From Microbacterium sp. AG238 (GTDB taxonomy: Bacteria; Actinomycetota; Actinomycetes; Actinomycetales; Microbacteriaceae), in assembly GCF_003610405.1 (NCBI RefSeq), contig NZ_RAQC01000002.1, positions 496,001 to 560,000 on the forward strand: a stretch of 64,000 bases of DNA, in the 5' to 3' direction. This document shows, one piece after another, positions 37,345-46,677 of this stretch; positions within the stretch are counted from its first letter, which is position 1; the number at the start of each line of letters is the position of its first letter. The translations under genes were made by a program, and so were the position numbers. The notes under the pieces were generated by a model that made no database searches, was not told where the DNA came from, and saw nothing but the letters and a program-made list of their open reading frames with translations.

Positions 37345-38031
37345 TCAGAGACCGTTCTCGTTCACGATGACGTTGATCGTTTCGGTGTCGGGACGCCATT
37401 CGCCCGTGGCGAGGTAGGCCACGCGCTTGCCCACCGTCACTGCGTGATCGGCGAAGCGCTCGTGGTAGCGGCTGGCGAGCGTTGCATCGACGGTCGCCGC
37501 CGCCTCGCCCTGCCAGTTCTCGCTGAGGACCTTCTCGAAGACGCTCAGGTGGAGGTCGTCGAGCCGGTCGTCGAGACCACGCAGCGTCTCGACGAGCGCG
37601 AGGTCCTCGGAGCGCAGCAGCTCGGTCAGCGTACGCGCGACCTCGACGTCGATCTCGCCCATCTTGGTGAAGGTGCTCTTCAAGCCCTTCGGGATCGCGC
37701 GCTCGGGAAAGCGCATGCGCGTCAGCTGCGCGATGTGCTCGGCGATGTCGCCCATGCGCTCCAGCGACGCGCTCGTGCGCAGCGCTGAGACGACGATGCG
37801 CAGGTCGCGGGCGACCGGCTGCTGACGCGCGAGGATCTCGATGGCGAGCTCGTCGATCGCGATGGCCTTGTCGTCGATGACGGCATCCGCGTCGATGACC
37901 TCTTCGGCGAGGGTGATGTCGCTCGTGCCGAATGCACGCGTGGCCTTCTCGATCGCGACGGTCACCAGCTCGGAGATCTCGACCAGGCGGGTCTGGACGT
38001 CCTCGAGGGACTGGTGGAAGACTTCGCGCAT
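37345..38031 (-). CDS. phoU: PhoU, phosphate signalling regulator
   Basis: A 228-residue PhoU with two three-helix bundles, each with the metal-binding E/DxxxD-type pattern (for example ASLERMGDIAEHIAQL and YHERFADHAVTVGKRVAYL). PhoU links Pst transport status to the SenX3-type kinase and keeps the regulon off in high phosphate. It is divergent from senX3, its presumed partner. Confidence 0.95.
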   Translation of the reverse strand: MREVFHQSLEDVQTRLVEISELVTVAIEKATRAFGTSDITLAEEVIDADAVIDDKAIAIDELAIEILARQQPVARDLRIVVSALRTSASLERMGDIAEHIAQLTRMRFPERAIPKGLKSTFTKMGEIDVEVARTLTELLRSEDLALVETLRGLDDRLDDLHLSVFEKVLSENWQGEAAATVDATLASRYHERFADHAVTVGKRVAYLATGEWRPDTETINVIVNENGL

Positions 38032-38190
38032 CGGAGCACCTTTCCTTCTTGCGGAGACAGCACGACGCCGTACTCACGGCGACGCGATTGTCGCTCGACA
38101 AGGTTAACGAACGGTGCCGAGGCGATGAACATCAGTCCGAGTCGGGGTAGGAACGGCCCGGACGCGATGGGAGGGCGGCGTGCCACGTCT

Positions 38191-38196
38191 TAATCT
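38191..38196 (+). promoter_or_regulatory. -10 box for senX3
   Basis: TAATCT is six bases before ATG 38203. The bases between are GAAGGA, which could also act as a ribosome-binding site, so leaderless initiation is only possible. Confidence 0.45.
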
Positions 38197-38202
38197 GAAG
38201 GA

Positions 38203-39411
38203 ATGAATCCGACGCAGCTCGCGCTGGTCGCCCTTCTCGCGGGCGCGTTCGTCGGCCTTCTCATCAGCGCTGTGGCCTTCCTCGCCTGGCGTGCGCGCGC
38301 CCAAGCGCAGGAGCAGGCCGACGGCGATCTCCCGGCGGGCGCGCGCGACGTGCTCGCGGCACTCGATGAAGCCGCGCTGATCGTCGACGCGTCGTTCACC
38401 ATCGTGGCCACGTCTCCCTCCGCCGAGCTGTTCGGGCTCTTCGAGGGCGAGACGGTCCCCGGCGACGAGTTGCGCGAGCTGCTGCGGTCCTCCCGCGGCG
38501 TGCCGCACTCCGAGACGGGCACGCTCAAGCTGCGTCGCGGGGTGGCTCCCGCGGAGCCGCGGCTGATCGTCGCGCGCGCGAGCAGCATCACCCCCCGGTT
38601 CACGCTGGTGCTCGTGCGCGACATCACCGAGCGGGAGCGGCTCGCGGAGATGCGACGCGACTTCGTGGCGAACACGAGCCACGAGCTGAAGACGCCGGTC
38701 GGAGCCGTCACCCTGCTCGCCGAGGCGATCGAGTCGGCGGCCGACGACCCCGAGCAGGTGCGCTCGTTCGCCAGCCGGCTCAGTGCCGAGGCGATGCGGC
38801 TCGGGAACCTCACCTCGCGCATCATGAGCCTGTCGCGGCTGCAGTCCTCCGACGAGCTGACCGAACTGCGGGATGTCGCCATCGACGAGGTCGTGACGTC
38901 GGCGATCGAGACGCACGCGATCGCTGCCGAGTCGGCGGGCGTCGCGCTCGTGCGGGGCGGCGATCGCGGCCTGTACGTGCGCGGCGACGTGCAGGTGCTG
39001 AGCGAAGCGGTCGGCAACCTCATCGCGAACGCCATCGTGTACTCGCCGCCCGCCAGTCAGGTCGGCGTGGGCATCCGGGGCACGGACGACACGGTCGAGA
39101 TCGCGGTGACCGATCGCGGCATCGGCATCCCCGAGAGCGAGCAGCAGCGTGTCTTCGAGCGCTTCTACCGCGCCGACTATGCCCGCTCGCGGCGCACGGG
39201 CGGCACCGGGCTCGGGCTCGCGATCGTCAAGCACGCCGTGCAGCGCCACGGCGGCGAGGTCCAGCTGTGGTCGCGCCCCGGTCGTGGCTCGACGTTCACG
39301 ATCCGCCTGCCCGCGATCGCCGCCCCCGACGGTGCGGCGACGGCCCCGCGCAAGACCAGAAAGAAGATCGGCCGGGCGCTGCCCGCCCGACCCAAGGGAG
39401 ACCCATCATGA
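38203..39411 (+). CDS. senX3: SenX3/PhoR-type phosphate sensor kinase
   Basis: A 402-residue sensor kinase with one N-terminal transmembrane helix (8-29), a PAS-like domain (about 45-140), and a HisKA domain with His160 in FVANTSHELKTPVG. The ATPase domain has N-box AVGNLIANAIVYS, DRGIGIPE and GTGLGLAIVKH. A basic C-terminal tail (RKTRKKIGRALPAR) is present. It overlaps regX3 by ATGA. The gpmA, phoU and regX3 neighbours identify the system. Confidence 0.93.
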   Translation: MNPTQLALVALLAGAFVGLLISAVAFLAWRARAQAQEQADGDLPAGARDVLAALDEAALIVDASFTIVATSPSAELFGLFEGETVPGDELRELLRSSRGVPHSETGTLKLRRGVAPAEPRLIVARASSITPRFTLVLVRDITERERLAEMRRDFVANTSHELKTPVGAVTLLAEAIESAADDPEQVRSFASRLSAEAMRLGNLTSRIMSLSRLQSSDELTELRDVAIDEVVTSAIETHAIAAESAGVALVRGGDRGLYVRGDVQVLSEAVGNLIANAIVYSPPASQVGVGIRGTDDTVEIAVTDRGIGIPESEQQRVFERFYRADYARSRRTGGTGLGLAIVKHAVQRHGGEVQLWSRPGRGSTFTIRLPAIAAPDGAATAPRKTRKKIGRALPARPKGDPS

Positions 39412-40091
39412 CCCGTGTCCTGCTCGTGGAGGATGAGCCCGACCTCGCTGACCCCCTGGCGTATCTGCTGCGGCGGGAGGGTTTCGAGGTAGAGATCGCC
39501 GAGGACGGGCCCGCCGCGCTCGAGGCGTTCCAGTCGCGCGGAGCCGACATCGTGCTGCTCGACCTCATGCTGCCCGGGATGCCGGGAACCGAGGTCTGCC
39601 GCATCATCCGGACCACCTCGAAGACGCCCATCATCATGCTCACCGCCAAGGACTCCGAGGTGGACATCGTGGTGGGGCTCGAGCTCGGTGCCGACGACTA
39701 CGTCACGAAGCCCTACTCGTCGCGCGAGCTGCTCGCACGGATGCGCGCTGTGCTGCGCCGGGCCGCGACAGCCGATGTCGACGTGGATGAGCGTGTCCTC
39801 GCCGGCGGCCGGGTCACGATCGACCTCGACCGCCACACGGTGGCCGTCGACGGCGGCGAGATCAATATGCCGTTGAAGGAGTTCGAGCTGCTCGAGGTGC
39901 TCATGCGCAACGCGGGCCGTGTGATGACCCGTGGCCAGCTGATCGACCGCGTGTGGGGGAGCGACTACTTCGGCGACACGAAGACGCTCGACGTGCACAT
40001 CAAGCGCATCCGCTCGCGCATCGAGACCGATCCGGGGCGACCGTCGATGCTGCTCACCGTACGCGGACTCGGCTACCGCTTCGAGGGCTGA
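39408..40091 (+). CDS. regX3: RegX3/PhoP-type phosphate response regulator
   Basis: A 227-residue OmpR-family regulator: receiver pocket EDE, Asp52 in VLLDLMLPGMPG, lysine in YVTKPYSSREL, and winged helix with LKEFELLEVLMRNAGRV, then YFGDTKTLDVHIKRIRSRIE. It is the obvious candidate to bind the PHO box upstream of pstS at 27229-27250. Confidence 0.94.
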   Translation: MTRVLLVEDEPDLADPLAYLLRREGFEVEIAEDGPAALEAFQSRGADIVLLDLMLPGMPGTEVCRIIRTTSKTPIIMLTAKDSEVDIVVGLELGADDYVTKPYSSRELLARMRAVLRRAATADVDVDERVLAGGRVTIDLDRHTVAVDGGEINMPLKEFELLEVLMRNAGRVMTRGQLIDRVWGSDYFGDTKTLDVHIKRIRSRIETDPGRPSMLLTVRGLGYRFEG

Positions 40092-40094
40092 CGA

Positions 40095-40180
40095 CGCGCG
40101 AACTTCGGAGGGTGACGCGGCTCTCGGAGGAATCTGCGCCAACGGTCCGAGGTCCGCGACGTACTCCGAAGTTCGTGCGC
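40095..40180. repeat. 86-bp imperfect palindromic intergenic element
   Basis: CGCGCGAACTTCGGAG at the left matches the complement of CTCCGAAGTTCGTGCGC at the right, and symmetry continues inward (ACGCGGCTCTCGGA against the complement of TCCGAGGTCCGCGAC). Such an element could be a degenerate miniature transposon or a large terminator for regX3. Confidence 0.6.
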
Positions 40181-40222
40181 CCCACATCCGGCGGGAAGCG
40201 GGAAGTCAGAGGCGCCGAGTCG

Positions 40223-40738
40223 TCACGGGGTCGGCGTGGCCGACGGCGTGGGAGTGGCCGACGGGGTCGGCGCCTCGCGCGGGACGTACTCGGTGTAGTA
40301 CGGGAGCGTGCCGTCGAGGACCGGGACGTCGATGAGAACGCCCTCGGCGTCGCCCGACTGGAACGCCATCGGCAGCGTCGCGCCGGGCTGGGTGTCGATG
40401 CCGTCGAGCAGGATCGGCTCGTTGCCGTCGACACCGAGGCTGATGCTGTCGCGGGCCGGAACCTCGAGGGTCGTGGTGACGCCGCCGAACCCGAAGATGA
40501 GTGTGTGGTCGTCATCGGTGGGGTTGACGATGGCGGCGAGGAAGTTGCCCGAGGTGCCGGACTCGTCGGCGATGACCATCGCGTTGCGCACGTCGAGCGG
40601 GCCCGACGGCGGGATGTTCACGCCGTCGGAGGCGGAGAAGTCGATGGTCGTCGCCTGCGGCGAGATCATGCTGCAGCCGGTGGCTCCCAGGGTCAGGGCG
40701 GCGCCCACGGCAATCGAGGCGACGATTCGCAGTTTCAC
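40223..40738 (-). CDS. Lipoprotein of unknown function
   Basis: A 171-residue exported lipoprotein (lipobox LGATGC, Cys22). A beta-rich domain contains NAMVIADESGTSGNFLAAIVN, and a low-complexity C-terminus PTPSATPTPSATPTP looks like a wall-spanning linker, odd at the extreme end of a protein. Similar small lipoproteins near senX3-regX3 exist in Microbacteriaceae; the function is unknown. Confidence 0.8.
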   Translation of the reverse strand: MKLRIVASIAVGAALTLGATGCSMISPQATTIDFSASDGVNIPPSGPLDVRNAMVIADESGTSGNFLAAIVNPTDDDHTLIFGFGGVTTTLEVPARDSISLGVDGNEPILLDGIDTQPGATLPMAFQSGDAEGVLIDVPVLDGTLPYYTEYVPREAPTPSATPTPSATPTP

Positions 40739-40893
40739 GGATCCTCCAGGCAGGCAGACAGCGACCTCAGCAGTCTAAACGGTGACGGGGGTCGCGCGCC
40801 GACACCGCCGGGATGCCGCCGGGCACAAGCGGCGGCAAACCTTACTGTATGCCCCCTGTGTTATCCTGGATGTTGCCGAAGGGATATAACTCC

Positions 40894-41376
40894 ATGCTTT
40901 TTGAGGTTGGCGAAACCGTCGTCTACCCCCACCACGGGGCAGCCACGATCATCGAGGTCAAGGACCGGATCATCAAGGGCGAGACGAAGAAATACCTGAA
41001 GCTCAACGTCACCCAGGGAGACCTCATCATCGAGGTCCCGGCTGACAACGTCGATCTGGTCGGCGTTCGCGACGTCATCGGCAAGGACGGGCTCGAGCGT
41101 GTGTTCGACGTCCTGCGTGCTCCTTTCACCGAAGAGCCGACCAACTGGTCGCGCCGGTACAAGGCCAACCTCGAGAAGCTCGCCTCGGGCGATGTCATCA
41201 AGGTGAGCGAGGTCGTCCGCGACCTGTGGCGTCGCGACCAGGATCGTGGTCTGTCCGCAGGTGAGAAGCGCATGCTCGCGAAGGCGCGTCAGATCCTCGT
41301 GTCAGAGATCGCGCTCGCGCTCAAGGCCGACGAGGAGCACGCTTCGGGCGTCCTCGACGAGGTCCTCGCTTCCTGA
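40894..41376 (+). CDS. carD: CarD-family transcription factor
   Basis: A 160-residue CarD. The N-terminal Tudor-like RNA-polymerase-interacting domain ([19 protein letters not shown]) is followed by a helical DNA-binding domain with [19 protein letters not shown] and [16 protein letters not shown]. CarD stabilises open promoter complexes and is essential in mycobacteria. The start MLFEVG follows a GAAGGGAT site; a TATCCT -10-like box is at 40862-40867. First gene of the conserved carD-ispDF group. Confidence 0.96.
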   Translation: MLFEVGETVVYPHHGAATIIEVKDRIIKGETKKYLKLNVTQGDLIIEVPADNVDLVGVRDVIGKDGLERVFDVLRAPFTEEPTNWSRRYKANLEKLASGDVIKVSEVVRDLWRRDQDRGLSAGEKRMLAKARQILVSEIALALKADEEHASGVLDEVLAS

Positions 41377-41398
41377 GGCCGAGTCGGCATCCGCTGCC

Positions 41399-42580
41399 GT
41401 GGGCATCATCCCCGTTCCGCGCGTCGCGGTCATCGTGGTCGCCGCCGGCTCCGGAACGCGACTCGCTGCCGGAGCGCCGAAGGCGTTCGTCGGCATCGAC
41501 GAGCACTCGATCCTGAGGCACGCTCTCGAGGGGGTGGTCGCCGCGCCGACTGCCCAGGTCGTGATCGTCGCGCCGCACGGGCGTGCGGGCGACGCGCAGA
41601 CCGAAGCCGAGGCGGCATTCGGTGAACGCGCCGATCTGGTCACGGTCGTCGTCGGTGGCGACACACGTCAGCAGTCGGTCGCCGCAGGCTTGGGCGCGCT
41701 CTGGGCTGACGTCGAGATCGTGCTCGTCCACGACGCTGCTCGTGCCCTGACGCCGCCGGAGGTCTTCGAACGGGTGATCGCCGAGGTCGAGAGGACCGGT
41801 GCCGGCGTAGTGCCCGTCCGCCCCGTCGTCGACACGCTCAAACGCGTGACCGGCCGGGTGGTCGATGAAGCCGTCGATCGCGCCCCGCTCGTCGCGGCAC
41901 AGACGCCGCAGGGCTTTCCGCGTGCGCTCCTCGAAGCGGTGTATGCCGGGGCGACCGAGGAACACACCGACGACACCGCACTGTTCGCCGCCGCCGGTCA
42001 CTCTGTGCACACCGTGGCCGGTGACGACCTGTCGTTCAAGATCACCACTCCGGCCGACCTCGACCGGGCGCGTCACCTTCTTCGGCCCGCCGCGCACACG
42101 GCATCCGTCCTGCCCCTCGTCGGCATCGGTACCGATGTCCACGCGTTCGGCGGCGACGGAGCGCTGCGTCTGGCGGGATTGGAATGGCCCGGCGAACCGG
42201 GGCTGCGTGGGCACTCCGACGGCGACGCCGTCGCTCATGCCATCGTCGACGCGGTGCTGGCCGCCGCAGGTCTCGGAGACATCGGCACGAATTTCGGGGT
42301 CGATCGTCCCGAATACGCGGGTGCCTCGGGGGTCGTGTTCCTCCGTCGCGTGCGCGAGCTCGTCGCCGAGGCCGGCTTCGCGATCGGAAACGTCTCGGTG
42401 CAGGTGCAGGCCAATCGGCCGCGGTTCGCCTCGCGCCGTGCCGAGGCCGAGGCGCTGCTGACGCAAGCACTCGGGGCGCCGGTCTCCGTCGCCGCGACGA
42501 CGACTGACGGCCTCGGGTTCACCGGCGCCGGCGAAGGCGTCTCGGCCACCGCGGTCGCGCTCGTGCACCGCATCCGCTGA
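41399..42580 (+). CDS. ispDF: Bifunctional IspD-IspF enzyme of the MEP isoprenoid pathway
   Basis: A 393-residue fusion. Residues about 5-230 are IspD (MEP cytidylyltransferase) with [27 protein letters not shown] and [10 protein letters not shown]. Residues about 236-393 are IspF (MEcPP synthase) with metal ligands in [10 protein letters not shown] and [14 protein letters not shown] and the motif [15 protein letters not shown]. The start is GTG at 41399. The fusion means substrate passes IspE between the two activities. It lies 22 bp after carD. Confidence 0.95.
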   Translation: MGIIPVPRVAVIVVAAGSGTRLAAGAPKAFVGIDEHSILRHALEGVVAAPTAQVVIVAPHGRAGDAQTEAEAAFGERADLVTVVVGGDTRQQSVAAGLGALWADVEIVLVHDAARALTPPEVFERVIAEVERTGAGVVPVRPVVDTLKRVTGRVVDEAVDRAPLVAAQTPQGFPRALLEAVYAGATEEHTDDTALFAAAGHSVHTVAGDDLSFKITTPADLDRARHLLRPAAHTASVLPLVGIGTDVHAFGGDGALRLAGLEWPGEPGLRGHSDGDAVAHAIVDAVLAAAGLGDIGTNFGVDRPEYAGASGVVFLRRVRELVAEAGFAIGNVSVQVQANRPRFASRRAEAEALLTQALGAPVSVAATTTDGLGFTGAGEGVSATAVALVHRIR

Positions 42581-42607
42581 CCTCTCAGCCGGCGGCCTGG
42601 CCCGAGT

Positions 42608-42669
42608 GGGGCGCACTTTCACGTGTGAGGCGCGGTTCAAGCTGCGCCTGATGCCTCGAACTGCGCCCG
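42608..42669. repeat. 62-bp imperfect palindromic intergenic element
   Basis: GGGGCGCACTTTCACGTG at the left against GATGCCTCGAACTGCGCCC at the right, with inner TGAGGCGCGGTTCAA / GCTGCGCCTGA. It separates the convergent ispDF and GNAT genes and may act as a two-way terminator. Its design is like the 40095 element, but the sequence differs. Confidence 0.5.
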
Positions 42670-42688
42670 ACGGCGACCGCGTTGCGGC

Positions 42689-43183
42689 TCAGAGCGCAGC
42701 GGGGCCGGGCGAGGGCGCGAGGTCGCGCGTCATGAAGACCGACAGCGGGTCGGGGGAGTAGTCGCCGAAGGGCGGGCAGTACGAGAAGCCGGCGCTCTCG
42801 TACAGACGCCGTGCCGCGACGAAATCGGGGCCCGCCCCGGTCTCGAGCCAGAGCGATCGGATGCCGGCTTGCCGTGCCTCGCGTCCGAGATGCACGAGCA
42901 TCGCGCGCCCCAGCCCGCGCCCCAGGAACGCATCGGCGACCCGCATCGACTTGAGCTCGGCACGATCGGAGTCGAAGGTCTTGAACGCGCCGACGGCGGC
43001 GATCTCATCGCCGATCCAGGCCGAGTACACCTGGACCGACGGATGCTGCAGCTCCCCGAGGTCGAGTGCGTGCACGCTCTCGACGGGCGTGTTGGCGAGC
43101 ATCCCGGCCAGGTGCGCGGCGATGAGACCCCGTGTCGCCTCGCCGGTCAGGTCGTCGCGCACCATCGTGAGGGAATGCGTCAT
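42689..43183 (-). CDS. GNAT-family N-acetyltransferase
   Basis: A 164-residue GNAT fold. The acetyl-CoA loop is VADAFLGRGLGRAMLVHLG, followed by SLWLETGAGPDFVAARRLYESAGF with the C-terminal strand. The substrate is unknown. Its start MTHSLTMVRD lies one base after the stop of the EamA gene, so the two are cotranscribed leftward, inserted between ispDF and cysS. Confidence 0.88.
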   Translation of the reverse strand: MTHSLTMVRDDLTGEATRGLIAAHLAGMLANTPVESVHALDLGELQHPSVQVYSAWIGDEIAAVGAFKTFDSDRAELKSMRVADAFLGRGLGRAMLVHLGREARQAGIRSLWLETGAGPDFVAARRLYESAGFSYCPPFGDYSPDPLSVFMTRDLAPSPGPAAL

Positions 43184-43184
43184 G

Positions 43185-44114
43185 TCAGGCCTCCAGAGGC
43201 GTCGGGGCGGGGTTTCGGCGAGACCGCGAGGTGACGGCGAGCAGCACCAGCCCGGCGGCCAGTACCGCAAGCCCCACCAGCGCCAACGGGGCGAGGCGTT
43301 CGCCGAGCATGAGCACGCCCAGCAGGCTCGCGGTCAGCGGCTCGGCGAGGGTGAGGGTGGCGGCAGTCGCCGCACTCAAGCCGCCCAGTCCCCACGTGAA
43401 CAGGGCGTACGCGAGCGCGACCGTCGCGATGCCGAGCCAGAGGGCCATCGTCCAGCCCCGCGGGTCGGTCAGCCAGCCCATGTCGGTGAAGGGAACCATC
43501 GCGGCGCCGCAGACCGCCGCTCCGGCGCCCATCGCGCCCGAGACGGTGAACGCGTCCCAGCCTCCGGAGATCAACCGCCGTTGGGCGTTCGCGATCACGG
43601 CGAACGACGCGCCCGCCCCGACCGACCCCATCACGCCGAGGCCGTCGGCTCCTGCCGAGCCGCCTCCCGCGATGGCGAGCAGCGCCACTCCTGCGGTGGC
43701 CAGCGCCGTCGCGGTCATCCACGACGTGGTCGGCCGTCGCCGGGTGAGCGCCCACTCCAGCAGGCCGGCGAGCACGGGTGCGGAGCCGAGAGCGATCACC
43801 GTTCCCACGGCGACACCGTTGCGGGCCGTGCCGAGGAAGAACAGCGGTTGATACAGCGCGAGGCACAGCCCGGTCACGATCATCAGCGCGACGGCCCGCG
43901 GACCGCCGGCCGGGCGGATGCCGTCACGCGCGAGGCGCGTGCGCTGTCGGCGCGCTCCGATCGCCAGGCCGACGACCGCGAGGGCCGTTCCTCCGACGAT
44001 GAGACGAGCGGCTCCGACGCCCAGCGGCGTCGTGTCCCCGGGCCCGAGTGCCTGCGCGGTGCCGGTGGTGCCGAACAGCACCGCCGCGACGAGGACGGCG
44101 ATCACAGACAGCAC
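43185..44114 (-). CDS. EamA/DMT-family transporter
   Basis: A 309-residue protein with ten transmembrane segments in two EamA repeats (first VLFGTTGTAQALGPGDTTP, second ANAQRRLISGGWDAFTVSG and LTLAEPLTASLLGVLMLGE). DMT transporters usually export amino acids or metabolites. Cotranscription with the GNAT gene may mean modification and export of the same compound, which is inference. Confidence 0.88.
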   Translation of the reverse strand: MLSVIAVLVAAVLFGTTGTAQALGPGDTTPLGVGAARLIVGGTALAVVGLAIGARRQRTRLARDGIRPAGGPRAVALMIVTGLCLALYQPLFFLGTARNGVAVGTVIALGSAPVLAGLLEWALTRRRPTTSWMTATALATAGVALLAIAGGGSAGADGLGVMGSVGAGASFAVIANAQRRLISGGWDAFTVSGAMGAGAAVCGAAMVPFTDMGWLTDPRGWTMALWLGIATVALAYALFTWGLGGLSAATAATLTLAEPLTASLLGVLMLGERLAPLALVGLAVLAAGLVLLAVTSRSRRNPAPTPLEA

Positions 44115-44174
44115 CCTCCAGTTCTACCGTGTCGGCGAGCGTGCGCATGCCACGGCGGCGCGGCGCCCCGCCGG

Positions 44175-44180
44175 TAGGCT
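44175..44180 (+). promoter_or_regulatory. -10 box of a leaderless promoter for cysS
   Basis: TAGGCT is six bases before the GTG at 44187. Confidence 0.55.
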
Positions 44181-44186
44181 GGTGCA

Positions 44187-45587
44187 GTGACCGTTCGCCT
44201 CTACGACACCCGCGCGCAGGCGCTGCGTGATTTCGCGCCCCGCGACCCGTCGAACGTCACGGTCTACGTCTGCGGTCCGACGGTGCAGTCGGGCCCGCAC
44301 ATCGGTCATGTGCGGGCAGCCGTCGGGTTCGACATCCTGCGCCGTTGGCTCGAGCACCGTCACGGGCGTGTGACGTTCGTGCGCAACGTGACCGACATCG
44401 ACGACAAGATCCTCGCGAACGCGACGGACACGGAGCCCTGGTGGGCGCTGGCGTATCGGATCGAGCTCGAGTTCACGCGTGCTTACGCGGCTGTCGGGGT
44501 GCTGCCCCCCACGTACGAGCCGCGCGCGACGGCGTCCGTTCCGCAGATGATCGAGCTCATCGAGACTTTGATCGAACGCGGTCACGCCTACGCGGCGCCC
44601 GACGGTTCGGGCGACGTGTACTTCGACGTGCGCTCGTGGCCCGAGTACGGGTCGCTGACGCGCCAGTCGCTCGATGCGATGGAGGCCGCGACCGACGCCG
44701 ATCCGCGGGGCAAGCGGGATCCTCGCGACTTCGCACTGTGGAAGGCCGCGAAGCCCGAGGAGCCGTCGGATGCCGGCTGGAGCTCGCCCTGGGGGACGGG
44801 CCGTCCCGGATGGCACATCGAGTGCTCGGCGATGAGCCGGCGCTACCTCGGCGGCGAGTTCGACATCCACGGCGGCGGCCTCGACCTGCGCTTCCCGCAC
44901 CACGAGAACGAGCTGGCGCAGTCGACCGCAGCGGGCGACGCCTTCGCCCGGTACTGGGTGCACAACGGCCTCGTGACCGTCGGCGATCAGAAGATGTCGA
45001 AGTCGCTCGGCAACTTCCTGCTCGCCGACGACGTGCTGCGTGAGCGTGACCCTCAGGTGGTGCGGTACGCCCTCGGAGCGGCTCACTACCGATCCAGCCT
45101 CGACCTGACGCCCGCGAGCTTCGACGAAGCGGAGGCTGCCCTCGGGCGCATCCAGTCGTTCCTGCAACGCGCCGACCGCGTCGTGCCCGATGCGTCGGTC
45201 GCTCCCGGCGAGCTGCCCGCCGCCTTCGCGGCGGCGATGGACGACGATCTCGCCGTGCCGCAGGCCCTGGCCGTGCTCCATGAGACCGTGCGCGCGGGAA
45301 ACTCCGCTCTCGATGAGGGCGACCGCGAGGCGGCCATGGCCGCCGTCGCCGCCGTCTCGGGGATGCTGCGCGTCCTGGGGCTGGACGCCGCCGACCGAAC
45401 GCACGGCGACGACGCCGGAACCATCGCCCTCGATGCGCTCGTGCGCACGATGATCGACCAGCGCGCCGAGGCGCGCGCCAGCAAGGACTGGGCGACAGCC
45501 GACCGTATCCGCGACGCGATCGCGGCGGCCGGCATCGTCCTCGAAGACGGTCCCGAGGGGACCCATTGGAGTGTGAACCGTGGCTAA
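44187..45587 (+). CDS. cysS: Cysteinyl-tRNA synthetase
   Basis: A 466-residue class I synthetase. The HIGH-type motif is [10 protein letters not shown] and the KMSKS motif [10 protein letters not shown]. Zinc ligands include Cys in VYVCGPTVQ, Cys in WHIECSAMS and the histidine pair of FPHHENE. GTG start. It overlaps rlmB by eight bases. Both belong to the conserved carD-ispDF-cysS-rlmB group. Confidence 0.97.
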   Translation: MTVRLYDTRAQALRDFAPRDPSNVTVYVCGPTVQSGPHIGHVRAAVGFDILRRWLEHRHGRVTFVRNVTDIDDKILANATDTEPWWALAYRIELEFTRAYAAVGVLPPTYEPRATASVPQMIELIETLIERGHAYAAPDGSGDVYFDVRSWPEYGSLTRQSLDAMEAATDADPRGKRDPRDFALWKAAKPEEPSDAGWSSPWGTGRPGWHIECSAMSRRYLGGEFDIHGGGLDLRFPHHENELAQSTAAGDAFARYWVHNGLVTVGDQKMSKSLGNFLLADDVLRERDPQVVRYALGAAHYRSSLDLTPASFDEAEAALGRIQSFLQRADRVVPDASVAPGELPAAFAAAMDDDLAVPQALAVLHETVRAGNSALDEGDREAAMAAVAAVSGMLRVLGLDAADRTHGDDAGTIALDALVRTMIDQRAEARASKDWATADRIRDAIAAAGIVLEDGPEGTHWSVNRG

Positions 45588-46569
45588 GCCAGGAAACCCG
45601 TCCGCCGGACGCGGCAAGAAGAAGGGGCCCACGAAGGGCACCGGTGGGAAGAACCGCCGCTCGCTCGAGGGGCGCGGCCCGACTCCGAAGGCGGAGGATC
45701 GCGCCTGGCACCCCGCCGGCAAGCGGAAGGCCGCCCAGGAGCGCTACGTCGCCGCAGGCGGCAAGCCGCAGCAGCGCCAGGGCAGCTCGAACCGGTCGCC
45801 GAAGTCGAAGTCGGGTGACGACACCGAGACCGTCACGGGCCGCAACAGCGTGCTCGAGGCACTGCGCGCCAAGATCCCCGCGACGGCCTTCTACATCGCG
45901 CAGCGCGTCGAGATGGACGACCGCGTCAAGGAGATGCTGTCGATCGCGACGAACCGCGGCATCCCGGTGCTCGAGGTCACCCGTCAGGAGCTCGACCGTA
46001 TGGCCGGCTTCGACGGCGTGCACCAGGGCGTGGCGATCAAGGTGCCCCCGTACGAATACGGCCACCCGCAGGATCTGCTCGAGGAGGTCATCGACTCGGG
46101 TGAGACTCCGCTGTTCGTCGCCCTCGACGGCGTCACCGACCCGCGCAACCTCGGCGCGATTATGCGTTCGGCGGCGGCCTTCGGCAGCCAGGGCGTCATC
46201 GTCCCGCAGCGTCGCTCGGCCGGCGTCAACTCCGCGGCGTGGAAGACGAGCGCCGGCGCGGCCGCGCGTATCCCGGTCGTGATCGCGCCGAACCTGACGA
46301 CAACGCTCAAGGAGTTCAAGAAGCAGGGCGTCTTCGTGCTCGGCCTCGACGGCGGGGGCGACGTCGAGCTGCCCTCGCTGCAACTCGCCGACCGCCCGGT
46401 GGTCATCGTCGTGGGTTCGGAGGGCAAGGGGCTCTCGCGCCTGGTGACCGAGACGTGCGACCAGGTCGTCTCGATCCCGATCTCGTCGGCGACAGAGTCG
46501 CTGAACGCCGGGATCGCGGCATCCGTCGCGCTCTACCAGGTCGCCACGATCCGCGCGGCCCAGGAGTGA
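45580..46569 (+). CDS. rlmB: 23S rRNA 2'-O-methyltransferase, TrmH/SpoU family (RlmB-like)
   Basis: A 329-residue SpoU-type methyltransferase. A lysine/arginine-rich tail of about 85 residues is followed by the substrate-binding domain ([14 protein letters not shown]) and the knotted SAM domain with [34 protein letters not shown] and [21 protein letters not shown]. It probably methylates G2251 of 23S rRNA; other TrmH targets cannot be excluded. GTG start inside cysS. Confidence 0.92.
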   Translation: MAKPGNPSAGRGKKKGPTKGTGGKNRRSLEGRGPTPKAEDRAWHPAGKRKAAQERYVAAGGKPQQRQGSSNRSPKSKSGDDTETVTGRNSVLEALRAKIPATAFYIAQRVEMDDRVKEMLSIATNRGIPVLEVTRQELDRMAGFDGVHQGVAIKVPPYEYGHPQDLLEEVIDSGETPLFVALDGVTDPRNLGAIMRSAAAFGSQGVIVPQRRSAGVNSAAWKTSAGAAARIPVVIAPNLTTTLKEFKKQGVFVLGLDGGGDVELPSLQLADRPVVIVVGSEGKGLSRLVTETCDQVVSIPISSATESLNAGIAASVALYQVATIRAAQE

Positions 46570-46665
46570 TCGGCAGGTCGCGCCGGGCTGTGACCGGGCG
46601 ATGACCTTCCTGTAAATTCCGCTCGGTTCATGGCCGGTGGCCCGACGCGATCGCGGTCGACCGGG

Positions 46666-46671
46666 TAGTTT
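46666..46671 (+). promoter_or_regulatory. -10 box of a leaderless promoter for glgP
   Basis: TAGTTT is six bases before the GTG at 46678. Confidence 0.5.
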
Positions 46672-46677
46672 CGAACC

